A stretch of 5,500 nucleotides of DNA from CAZAYB01 sp964489215 (GTDB taxonomy: Bacteria > Planctomycetota > Phycisphaerae > Sedimentisphaerales > Anaerohalosphaeraceae): positions 1 to 5,500 of the forward strand of contig CAZAYB010000206.1 in the NCBI GenBank assembly GCA_964489215.1. Direction: 5' to 3'. Below are positions 1-5,500 of the stretch, one piece after another. The notes beneath the pieces were generated by a model. That model had not been told where the DNA came from. It was given only the letters and a program-made list of their open reading frames with translations, and ran no database searches. Made by a program: the position numbers and the translations under genes. The stretch's first letter is position 1. Each line of letters starts with the position of its first letter.

Positions 1-744
1 CTGCTGATGAACACATGGCTCCCACTGACCGGTAACATTATCTGTAAGAGTAATAGGATTAGAGGCCTTCCAGCTTTGTCCATCATCATCACTGTAAAGA
101 AAGCCATTGAACATAACGGGGTAACGAACGCCCTCTATGGTTTTCAGTGTATCAAAGGTCACAGGCATAAGAACCCTGCCGCTTTTTAGCATTACCATAT
201 TTTGAGATGGATAGGCATAAGTATTCCAGTCCCCTATCTTATGAGTGTTCATTATTTTCCGGTTTCGCCATTTGTCTGAACTGGATTTGAGAATGCTTAG
301 ATAGGTCCCGGATTGCCCTTTGAATCCCCGAATGCACCAACTGCACCACAGTTCTTTGCCTTTATAATTAAGCAGGTTAGGCTGACTCTGCATTTCACTG
401 TCAGCAGCTGAGGGAGTTATGGGATTGTAGGAACCCTCTCCAGTAAAGTGCATCGGTTCCGACCATATTTTGCCGTCCTTACTTCTCGCAAGCCATATTC
501 TTCGACCGGGAAAACCTTCGACGTTTTTATAGTTCGCCTGCCAAACAGCATAGAAAAAACCATCAAAGTATTCTATGCTCGCACAATGGTTATAGGAAAA
601 ACGATCCTCATCTTCACTCGCCTTATAGATATAATGCCTTGTGATTTGAGGTTCATATAATTGATAATCGCGTTTGGGATAATCAGCGAAAACACAAGCA
701 AAAAACAAAAACACAACAGCCAAACTTAACTTCCTATTAAACAT
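1..744 (-). CDS. Secreted sialidase-like (BNR/Asp-box) protein, 3' end outside window
   Basis: An open minus-strand frame runs from an ATG at 744 to the window edge without a stop, giving 248 residues and no C-terminus. Residues 1-20 form a signal peptide: a Lys/Arg-containing start, a hydrophobic core (LAVVFLFFACVFA) and an Ala-type cleavage site before DYPKRDY, so the product is predicted to be exported. An Asp box, S218-D220-G222-S224-W225 (SDDDGQSW), and a degenerate one at 88-94 (SKDGKIW) indicate a six-bladed beta-propeller of the sialidase/neuraminidase type. The segment around 119-137 (QSQPNLL, then ELWCSW) and 181-195 (QNMVMLKSGRVLMPV) fits typical blade strands. GGAG at 751-754, 6 bases upstream, supports the 744 start; an in-frame ATG at 756 has no such site. 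It lies last in a probable three-gene run. It is clearly diverged from the other two sialidase-like genes. True sialidase activity is not established; a glycan-binding or other glycosidase role is equally possible. Confidence 0.85.
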   Translation of the reverse strand, partial: MFNRKLSLAVVFLFFACVFADYPKRDYQLYEPQITRHYIYKASEDEDRFSYNHCASIEYFDGFFYAVWQANYKNVEGFPGRRIWLARSKDGKIWSEPMHFTGEGSYNPITPSAADSEMQSQPNLLNYKGKELWCSWCIRGFKGQSGTYLSILKSSSDKWRNRKIMNTHKIGDWNTYAYPSQNMVMLKSGRVLMPVTFDTLKTIEGVRYPVMFNGFLYSDDDGQSWKASNPITLTDNVTGQWEPCVHQQ

Positions 745-770
745 AAGCTTCTCCATATTTCATTTCAACT

Positions 771-843
771 GCCTAACTTAAAGACATGCCGACTGAGACA
801 ATCATAAATATAGACGCCAATTTCAAGAACAGATGTCTTAGGC
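771..843. repeat. Imperfect inverted repeat between two sialidase-like genes
   Basis: In the 127-base gap between the second and third leftward genes, GCCTAA (771-776) and GACAT (783-787) pair with ATGTC (833-837) and TTAGGC (838-843). This makes an 11-base-pair stem with a 6-base bulge on one side and a 45-base loop. On the leftward transcript the structure would end about 16 bases upstream of the GGAG ribosome site of the 744 gene. It has no T-run and so is not an obvious terminator. It could be a leader structure or chance. The same gap contains only weak promoter-like hexamers (minus-strand TTGAAA at 821-826 and TATGAT at 801-806, spaced 14 bases). Confidence 0.3.
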
Positions 844-871
844 ATAGAATTGACAGCTGCCTGTAAGCTGA

Positions 872-2608
872 TTATTCATACAATGTCTTTTCCGCATGGT
901 AATGAGCAATAGCCTGTGAAGTTCTCAATACCTTGCCATAAATCCTAAGCTTTTTGATTTGACAGGCCCCTTGCCGCCTTATATGTAACTGTTGTGTTCC
1001 GTTCACATCTGACAATTTCGGATCTATGCGAAATCGTCCATCTTTGCGTACTTCCAGCCCATCGTACAAAGTTCCATCTGTAATAAGACTGATTATCTTC
1101 GGTCCGCCGTCTGCAATTATCACCAGATGATGATAACCCGGTTCAAGATAAACTTCCGCAGAACTTGATGCAGTCACCCCTGCAAAATCTTTCAGCTCAA
1201 AAACAACCTTTCCGTCTTTTTCTGCTATGAGCATAAAACCGCTCCCATTTCCTCCGGTGTTGTCAAGCAGAATTTCTCGGCCATGCTTACCTGAAATTTT
1301 CAGCCATACTTCGATAGAAAATCCTCCCCCTACCCCAATATCCGCAAGCCGGGGCAATGATAAAGACCCAGCCGTATTATCCCAATCCCATTCCAGAAGC
1401 AGTAAATCCTTCTCAATTCGCTTATCGTTGCCCTGGCCGCTCATGCTTTCTATCAACACCGGGTCTGCACGATGAATACGGGCAATTGTTTTTTCTGTTT
1501 CACTGATCCAGTATTGCCCACGTTCTTCTACTAAATCAGGATAACTTATACGTTTATCAGGATTCGGTTCGTAAAGTAATATCTCCGGTTCGGACCACAT
1601 TATCTTATCGCCTTTTTTTATGCCGCAGCTTATCCATACCGGATTGCGGTCTCTGAAGTCTTTTCCACCGTGATTGTGATGCCACAAAAGAAGTTGTCCT
1701 TTTTCGGTTTTCCACATCGCCGGACATGCACGCGGATGCTTTAATATTCTCTCATCGGCCGCATATCTCGCAGCCTCAGGAGTTGTCCAGGTTTGACCCA
1801 TATCGCTGCTGTAGCTTTGTCCAATCTCACCAAGAGTAGTCCGAAATACAGTCATTAATCTGCCGTCAGAAAGTTGCTGAATCTGAGGCTCCTCATTTAC
1901 CCTGCTGTCTTTAAGCTTTAACCCGACAGGCCCCTTTGGGAATATTTCCCATTCTATCTTTCCTGGATCAGATTCGGTAAGGATGTTTTCGCTGCAGTGG
2001 AAAAAAACTTCCGTATCTCTCAAACCTTTTCCCGTAGCTGTCCTGATCAAAGCCCATGGAACTACTACTTTTCCATTTACAACAAGCGGTTTCCCCACCG
2101 TCCATCCGCGACGGTGACCTTCTGTCGGCAGCAATTCTTTACGCCACGGAATTGCATACCTCTTAGACCAGCTCAGACCTTCATCATCAGAGTAGGTAAA
2201 TGCTAAAGCAGTAAGAGCATAAATCCGCCCCGACCGAGTCGTCAAAGGAACTGGATAATGACTCGCCTCAAGACTGGAATGGTCTTCTTTATCAACCGTA
2301 ACAAGAGGAGTCCAGCTTTTACCTCTGTCCCTGCTCAAAGTGGAAGCACTTTGTTTGCTTGGATCATGTTCAGCACCTTGAGCTACTGTAATAAGACAAA
2401 GCCAGTCTCCGTCCTTCGTTTTAGTAATATAAGGCTGGTCGCAATAACCCCAGTGAGGAATCAAAGAACCTGTTCTGATATTTCTCCAATCTGAAACACA
2501 AAATCGTTTAGATAACCGACTGGATTTCATTAAAAAATCTTCACAGCCGGCAATGTAGAAAAACAATGTCGATAAAAAAAGTATTTGTACGGTTTTCATA
2601 AACCTCAT
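872..2608 (-). CDS. Sialidase-like lipoprotein with C-terminal LamG-like domain
   Basis: A 578-residue protein. Residues 1-22 end in the lipobox I19-A20-G21-C22, so it is predicted to be a lipid-anchored exported protein acting at the cell surface or in the periplasm. Residues about 45-390 form a sialidase-fold propeller with three Asp boxes: S92-D94-G96-S98-W99, S140-D142-G144-W147 and S267-D269-G271-T273-W274. The stretch 239-257 (EEPQIQQLSDGR, then FRT) is shared with the upstream paralogue. The region 56-61 (CDQPYI) occupies the place where classical sialidases carry an R-I-P type motif, so canonical sialidase chemistry is doubtful. Residues about 403-578 resemble a LamG/concanavalin-like jellyroll (FSIEVWLKISG at 430-440, GYHHLVI at 491-497, KLRIYGKVL at 553-561), probably binding carbohydrate. 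An in-frame TGA 7 codons upstream limits the start; ATG 2608 lacks a clear Shine-Dalgarno, and ATG 2599 has GAGG only 3 bases away, so the start is uncertain by three residues. It lies 52 bases after the upstream gene. Confidence 0.88.
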   Translation of the reverse strand: MRFMKTVQILFLSTLFFYIAGCEDFLMKSSRLSKRFCVSDWRNIRTGSLIPHWGYCDQPYITKTKDGDWLCLITVAQGAEHDPSKQSASTLSRDRGKSWTPLVTVDKEDHSSLEASHYPVPLTTRSGRIYALTALAFTYSDDEGLSWSKRYAIPWRKELLPTEGHRRGWTVGKPLVVNGKVVVPWALIRTATGKGLRDTEVFFHCSENILTESDPGKIEWEIFPKGPVGLKLKDSRVNEEPQIQQLSDGRLMTVFRTTLGEIGQSYSSDMGQTWTTPEAARYAADERILKHPRACPAMWKTEKGQLLLWHHNHGGKDFRDRNPVWISCGIKKGDKIMWSEPEILLYEPNPDKRISYPDLVEERGQYWISETEKTIARIHRADPVLIESMSGQGNDKRIEKDLLLLEWDWDNTAGSLSLPRLADIGVGGGFSIEVWLKISGKHGREILLDNTGGNGSGFMLIAEKDGKVVFELKDFAGVTASSSAEVYLEPGYHHLVIIADGGPKIISLITDGTLYDGLEVRKDGRFRIDPKLSDVNGTQQLHIRRQGACQIKKLRIYGKVLRTSQAIAHYHAEKTLYE

Positions 2609-2660
2609 CAGTGATTTTTCGTTACATCAAAAACAGTAAGCACACAAACAACCCGAACCG

Positions 2661-3908
2661 TCACAACAAAAAGTCAAGCAGAAGCGGATCTGTTTTATTT
2701 ACCTGGATATAATTCCAAAGGGCATTGTAAAAATGAAAATATTCGCCGCAGCTCTCAATAAAAGCACCGTAAGTGAGATCTCTCCGTGGATTCTCAGGAT
2801 GAAAACCTTCGATAGAACAAAGCAGCCTCGGCGCAGTGAACATCATTGGCCCAGAACCGCCTTTAACTTCCCTGCCCACAGACAAATACACCGGATTTCT
2901 GTTTTTTCTTGAGTCATAAGGCCCCTCGCCACCGTTGTGAGTTCCGTCATTGTTGCAGTAAAGCAGGGCATATCTGCCGTCCGTTAGCTTTGTAAACGGA
3001 CATGCGCAGTTAGGATTCAAAATCACAGGCCCATCATCTGCCCAGTAACGAAGAATCTTTGACTCTGACCAGGTCCTGCCGTAATCTTCACTAATAGTAT
3101 ATTCGATCCTGCCGTTACCTGTCCTGAAAACACACATTAACCGGTGGTCACTCAACTCAACAACCTGAGGCTCCTGGGCAAGGCTTCTGCTTCGATTTCC
3201 TTCTACCGGTGACAATACGCCCCTTGGAGGCTTGGGAAAGAACTCAAACTCTATTTTTTGCGGGTCAGGCTCGGTAAGAATGTTTCTGCTGATTAAAAAA
3301 ACCACCTCGGAATTGATCTCTCCCAAAGGCGCCGGGTCCGAGGATACATTCACAGGCAGTATCCATTCTCCATTGCTCATAATATGACCCGGAGCCATTA
3401 AATGCCAGCCCCAGCCGTCTTTACTTTCACTTACAGCATAACCGGATGGATCATCTACCTCGAAAACTGTCCCCGGACCATCAGGACCAAGCCAGCTCCT
3501 GCCGTCATCCTCTGAATATGTAAAAACAATTTTACCAAATCTCACACTCTCTGGAGCATACCTTCTTATATGAAACTGATATATCCTCATCTTCCTATCA
3601 GGACCCAAAGCTGCCGGAACCGCAAGGAACTGTCCCATCTCGCTGTTCCACTCATCTCCCATATCAGACCCGTCATAAGCAATAACTCTCGGCCCCCAGG
3701 TTCGGCAACGGTCACTGCTCCTGCGAGTATAAGTAAGAAAAGATACTGTTTCATTACTATGCAGATCCTCTGGAACATACCCCGTTCGAGAGGTTGCACT
3801 TAACAAAAAAGTCCCAAACTGGGTCATACAAACTGAATTGATGTACTGAAAATTCGTAACATCATCGATCAACGCAAAGGGATTAGAAGCCTGAGTTGAA
3901 TATTCCAT
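2661..3908 (-). CDS. Cytoplasmic sialidase-like (BNR/Asp-box) protein
   Basis: A 415-residue protein with no signal peptide or membrane segment. An in-frame TAA only 6 bases before the ATG excludes an N-terminal extension, and AAGG at 3918-3921 lies 9 bases upstream, so the start and the cytoplasmic location are well supported. Asp boxes are at S132-D134-G136-S138-W139 and S273-D275-G277-T279-W280, with a third at 64-71 (SSDRCRTW) where Cys replaces the usual Gly. Residues 208-415 align by eye with 207-390 of the next gene: both have NILTE-DP-KIE, EPQ-LSD-RLM-VFRT and RNPV motifs in the same order, so the two are paralogues. This one lacks the LamG tail. As first gene of the leftward run, it sits directly behind a good promoter candidate. 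A role on imported glycan fragments is inferred from location only; substrate and catalysis are unknown. Confidence 0.87.
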   Translation of the reverse strand: MEYSTQASNPFALIDDVTNFQYINSVCMTQFGTFLLSATSRTGYVPEDLHSNETVSFLTYTRRSSDRCRTWGPRVIAYDGSDMGDEWNSEMGQFLAVPAALGPDRKMRIYQFHIRRYAPESVRFGKIVFTYSEDDGRSWLGPDGPGTVFEVDDPSGYAVSESKDGWGWHLMAPGHIMSNGEWILPVNVSSDPAPLGEINSEVVFLISRNILTEPDPQKIEFEFFPKPPRGVLSPVEGNRSRSLAQEPQVVELSDHRLMCVFRTGNGRIEYTISEDYGRTWSESKILRYWADDGPVILNPNCACPFTKLTDGRYALLYCNNDGTHNGGEGPYDSRKNRNPVYLSVGREVKGGSGPMMFTAPRLLCSIEGFHPENPRRDLTYGAFIESCGEYFHFYNALWNYIQVNKTDPLLLDFLL

Positions 3909-3947
3909 AGTATATTACCTTAAAAAAATTTGCAGATTACAATGATA

Positions 3948-3976
3948 ATTAAACAATATTGTACACCTGACTTCAA
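3948..3976 (-). promoter_or_regulatory. Candidate sigma70-type promoter for the leftward sialidase-like genes
   Basis: Reading the minus strand, TTGAAG (3971-3976) matches TTGACA at 4 of 6 positions and TTTAAT (3948-3953) matches TATAAT at 5 of 6, with an ideal 17-base spacer. Transcription would start near 3941, giving a leader of roughly 33 bases with AAGG before the ATG at 3908. The match is by eye; sigma factor preference in this organism is unknown. Confidence 0.5.
3953..3962. promoter_or_regulatory. Perfect palindrome ACAATATTGT inside the leftward promoter spacer
   Basis: ACAATATTGT is a perfect 10-base palindrome lying between the -35 and -10 hexamers of the leftward promoter and overlapping the last base of the -10 box. 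That is the classical place for a repressor operator, and short AT-rich palindromes suit MarR-family dimers. Near the rightward promoter, AGAATATTAC (4173-4182) shares 7 of 10 positions, which weakly suggests a common binding protein. AT-rich sequence produces such palindromes by chance, so this stays a candidate. Confidence 0.35.
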
Positions 3977-3987
3977 GAAAAAAGTCA
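3968..3987. repeat. Dyad TGACTT-N8-AAGTCA over the leftward -35 box
   Basis: TGACTT (3968-3973) is the exact reverse complement of AAGTCA (3982-3987), separated by 8 bases. The left arm overlaps the -35 hexamer of the leftward promoter candidate. It could be an operator for an activator or repressor, or chance pairing in an A-rich stretch. It does not resemble the 3953-3962 palindrome, so a different protein would be implied. Confidence 0.25.
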
Positions 3988-4123
3988 TTCCATTACAACA
4001 AAGACTGAATCCTGACAGCAACTTCAATACCCTAAATAACATTCCCCTGCCAGATATACACATCTTAATCAAGAAACAAGCACAAAACAATCTTATAATA
4101 CCTGTATCCCCTGTTTATGTCCA

Positions 4124-4189
4124 ACACGTTATTAATAAATATAATTGTCTTGATTTGATGCGCTTTAACATTAGAATATTACAACGTGT
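4124..4189. repeat. Inverted 7-base repeat bracketing the marR promoter
   Basis: ACACGTT (4124-4130) is the exact reverse complement of AACGTGT (4183-4189). The arms sit just upstream of the -35 box and at the predicted transcription start of the rightward promoter, 52 bases apart. The left arm runs into a perfect 10-base palindrome, TTATTAATAA (4129-4138). Two separated half-sites around a promoter could serve a looping or dimeric repressor, with the MarR-type product as the obvious candidate. The evidence is positional only. Confidence 0.3.
4150..4177 (+). promoter_or_regulatory. Candidate sigma70-type promoter for marR-mttB
   Basis: TTGATT (4150-4155) matches TTGACA at 4 of 6 positions and TAGAAT (4172-4177) matches TATAAT at 5 of 6, with a 16-base spacer. 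Transcription would begin near 4184, leaving a leader of about 37 bases before the ATG at 4221. The predicted start falls inside the AACGTGT arm at 4183-4189, which would let a bound repressor block it. Confidence 0.45.
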
Positions 4190-4220
4190 ACGATATATTA
4201 TAACTTAAGGATTATGAATT

Positions 4221-4784
4221 ATGGAAAGCGATACCCCGATAAACGCTGTTTTTATCGCTTTAAGAAGGATTATCAGAGCAATTGACCTGCGATCGCGATT
4301 CCTGGTCAATAAATTCGGAATAACAGGTCCGCAAATAACTGTTATGCATGAACTGTCTTGTCATGGTGGTATTTCAATATGCGACCTTAAAAAAACCGTT
4401 TTCCTAAGCCAGGCAACAGTCGCCGGTATCATTGACAGACTTGAAAAGAAAGGGTTTGTAAAAAAGCAGCAATGCAGCAAGGACAAAAGAAGAACTGAAA
4501 TCTGGCTCACTGACAAAGGAAGCCGAGTACTTAATGAAGCTCCTCCATTGCTCCAGGAAGAATTTACTGAACAGTTTTTAACGCTGGAAAACTGGGAGCA
4601 AAACCAAATATTAGCTACACTACAGCGTATTGTTTCAATGATGGAAGCAAAAGAAATTGAAGCTACGCCTATGTTAGCAACCGGACCAATATCCGCAACA
4701 TTTGAAAATACAAAAGAATTTTTAACTGAAAACTTAAAACAGGAAACTAAATCTAAAGGAGTGTCCAAATATAATGCCAACTAA
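4221..4784 (+). CDS. MarR-family winged-helix transcriptional regulator
   Basis: A 187-residue DNA-binding regulator, expected to act as a dimer. The N-terminal helices (residues 7-30, with ALRRIIRAIDLRSRFL) and G36-P37-Q38 lead into the winged helix: a first helix near 52-60, the recognition helix near 63-77 (LSQATVAGIIDRLEKKG) and the wing at 86-98 (SKDKRRTEIWLTD), ending in the family hallmark D-K-R-R and L-T-D-K-G. C-terminal dimer helices cover about 102-145. Usual MarR proteins have about 140-160 residues, so residues 147-187 are an extension beginning ATPMLATGPI; from memory, a similar A-P-L-x-G-I tail marks a MarR subgroup found near ectoine/betaine osmolyte genes. An in-frame TGA one codon upstream (4215-4217) of the ATG's preceding codon fixes the start; AAGG at 4207-4210 is its ribosome site. 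It overlaps the mttB-like start by 11 bases, so it likely controls that gene and itself; the ligand is unknown. Confidence 0.92.
   Translation: MESDTPINAVFIALRRIIRAIDLRSRFLVNKFGITGPQITVMHELSCHGGISICDLKKTVFLSQATVAGIIDRLEKKGFVKKQQCSKDKRRTEIWLTDKGSRVLNEAPPLLQEEFTEQFLTLENWEQNQILATLQRIVSMMEAKEIEATPMLATGPISATFENTKEFLTENLKQETKSKGVSKYNAN
4755..4761 (+). promoter_or_regulatory. Shine-Dalgarno of the mttB-like gene inside marR
   Basis: AAAGGAG ends 12 bases before the ATG at 4774, slightly far but the only purine-rich match nearby. It lies within the last codons of the regulator gene, whose stop is at 4782-4784. Ribosomes finishing the regulator would pass and re-start here, which points to translational coupling. 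It also supports 4774 as the true start. Confidence 0.6.
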
Positions 4785-5500
4785 AACATCAACAGTTAAA
4801 GAAAAAGTGGGCTATCAATCTTCTCTATATCAGCCGCTGGATAAAACTGCACTGCAAAAAATTGCTGACGCAGCTTTTGAAGTCCTCGAAAAGTCTGGAG
4901 TAGCTGTCTATTCTGAAACTGCCTTCAAAGCCTTCAAAAAAGCTGGAGCTGTAGTTGATGAAGAATCCAGAACTGTAAAACTGCCAAAAGCCTTAGTTGA
5001 AGATTCAATAGATTCAAACCCTTCTGAAATAACTTTATTTTCAAGGGACCAAAAAACAGATATATACCTGGAAAAGAACAGGGTACATTACGGCACCGGA
5101 GGAACCGCAATATACGTAATTGACCTCGAAACAGGAAAAAGAAGACAATCCACAAATAAAGACGTTGCCCTGAACGCACGTATTGTCGACAAGCTTCAAA
5201 ATATCCATTTGTTTACAATAAATGTTTTTCCAAACGACATACAGAATAACGACTCTATCGACATAAACAGATTCTTCCATGCCTTTGACAATACCCAAAA
5301 GCATATAATGGGAGGGATATACTCTCTTAAAGGCTGCAAACAGGTAATAGACATGGCTGAGATGATCGCAGGCTCAGAGGATGCCCTCAGAAAAAAACCT
5401 TTCGTCTCATTTATTACTCTGCTTATAAGCCCCTTTAAAATAGACAACCACTATGGCGAAATGACATGCCATATCGCCGAGAAAGGTTTGCCCGTCGTCG
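4774..5500 (+). CDS. MttB-superfamily corrinoid methyltransferase, 3' end outside window
   Basis: 242 complete codons are visible from the ATG at 4774, with no stop before the right edge; full members run to about 470-500 residues. Proteins of the trimethylamine:corrinoid methyltransferase superfamily (COG5598/MttB) move a methyl group from a methylated amine, such as trimethylamine or glycine betaine, to a cobalamin protein in the cytoplasm. The signature is the N-terminal helical part with LEKSGVAVYSE (38-48), the block H105-Y-G-T-G-G-T-A-I-Y-V-I-D and T120-G-x-R-R-x-S-T-x-x-D130, then R136-x-V-D-x-L-x-N-I. MIAGSEDALRKKPF (197-210) and SFITLLISPF (212-221) match the TIM-barrel core. Pyrrolysine, when present, comes at about residue 330 and so lies beyond the window; a read-through TAG cannot be judged here. 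No cognate corrinoid protein gene is visible. Most bacterial members lack pyrrolysine and use betaines or remain unassigned, so naming it mttB itself would be premature. Confidence 0.9.
   Translation, partial: MPTKTSTVKEKVGYQSSLYQPLDKTALQKIADAAFEVLEKSGVAVYSETAFKAFKKAGAVVDEESRTVKLPKALVEDSIDSNPSEITLFSRDQKTDIYLEKNRVHYGTGGTAIYVIDLETGKRRQSTNKDVALNARIVDKLQNIHLFTINVFPNDIQNNDSIDINRFFHAFDNTQKHIMGGIYSLKGCKQVIDMAEMIAGSEDALRKKPFVSFITLLISPFKIDNHYGEMTCHIAEKGLPVV

Larger units (their letters stand above)
3909..4220. promoter_or_regulatory. Divergent AT-rich intergenic promoter region
   Basis: This 312-base stretch separates the start codons of the leftward sialidase-like gene and the rightward marR-type gene. 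It is strongly AT-rich compared with the flanking genes and contains no credible coding sequence; the only long frame, at 3930-4208, needs a TTG start with no ribosome site. It carries one promoter candidate in each direction and several short dyads, listed separately. The middle part (about 3990-4120) shows nothing I recognise. The layout is typical for a MarR-type regulator controlling itself and perhaps the gene transcribed away from it. Confidence 0.7.

Noticed and set aside
448..660. 70-codon plus-strand frame
   Set aside because: It lies antisense within the signal-peptide-bearing sialidase-like gene, whose own frame has Asp boxes and a ribosome site.
854..870. CAGCT/AGCTG hairpin just after the lipoprotein gene
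   Set aside because: The stem has only 5 base pairs and no T-run follows on the minus strand, so it cannot be called a terminator.
2609..2660. Search for a terminator or promoter between the two paralogues
   Set aside because: No stem with a T-run and no paired hexamers were found; the gap looks like a simple intra-operon spacer.
3930..4208. 92-codon open frame in the divergent intergenic region, plus strand
   Set aside because: It needs a TTG start with no ribosome site, covers both candidate promoters, has no recognisable motif and lies in AT-rich DNA where composition alone gives such a peptide.
4214..4285. ATG at 4214 opening a 23-codon frame overlapping the marR start
   Set aside because: It sits only 3 bases from AAGG, too close for good initiation, and the peptide is unremarkable; the ATG at 4221 is better placed.
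4361..4780. 139-codon minus-strand frame
   Set aside because: It is the antisense shadow of the MarR regulator, which has full family motifs on the plus strand.
5041..5447. Overlapping minus-strand frames opposite the methyltransferase
   Set aside because: The plus strand carries clear MttB-superfamily motifs through the same bases; the minus frames have no motif or ribosome site.

Overview
The window shows a bacterial locus with two blocks facing away from each other. The base composition is moderate to AT-leaning. Long leftward genes encode proteins with bacterial Asp-box sialidase-like folds, and one of them carries a lipobox. Families of this type, with a leftover LamG tail and a non-canonical sialidase N-terminus, are in my recollection common in Planctomycetes, Lentisphaerae, Verrucomicrobia and relatives. 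Non-pyrrolysine MttB-like methyltransferases are also plentiful in several of those lineages and in anaerobes generally. A PVC-group or similar anaerobic or sediment bacterium is therefore my best guess. It is an inference, not something the sequence proves.

Left block (minus strand, 3908 down to 1): three consecutive sialidase-like (BNR/Asp-box) genes are read right to left. The first (2661-3908) has no signal peptide and looks cytoplasmic. The second (872-2608) is a paralogue of the first with a lipoprotein signal and a C-terminal LamG-like jellyroll domain. The third (744 down to the window edge, 3' end missing) has a cleavable signal peptide and belongs to a different sialidase-like subgroup. 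Gaps of 52 and 127 bases with no convincing terminator suggest one transcription unit. It probably handles an external glycan: exported proteins bind or cleave it, and a cytoplasmic member works on imported fragments.

Middle (3909-4220): a 312-base AT-rich divergent promoter region with no credible gene. It holds a well-spaced sigma70-type promoter candidate for each direction. Several short dyads lie around them, including a perfect 10-base palindrome exactly between the -35 and -10 of the leftward promoter.

Right block (plus strand, 4221-5500): a MarR-family regulator overlaps by 11 bases the start of an MttB-superfamily (trimethylamine:corrinoid methyltransferase-like) gene that runs off the right edge. 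The overlap and a Shine-Dalgarno inside the regulator gene indicate co-transcription and coupled translation, so the regulator probably senses or controls use of a methylated amine such as a betaine. Whether the regulator also controls the divergent sialidase-like genes is the main open question of the window. No RNA genes, CRISPR arrays, insertion sequences or origins were seen.
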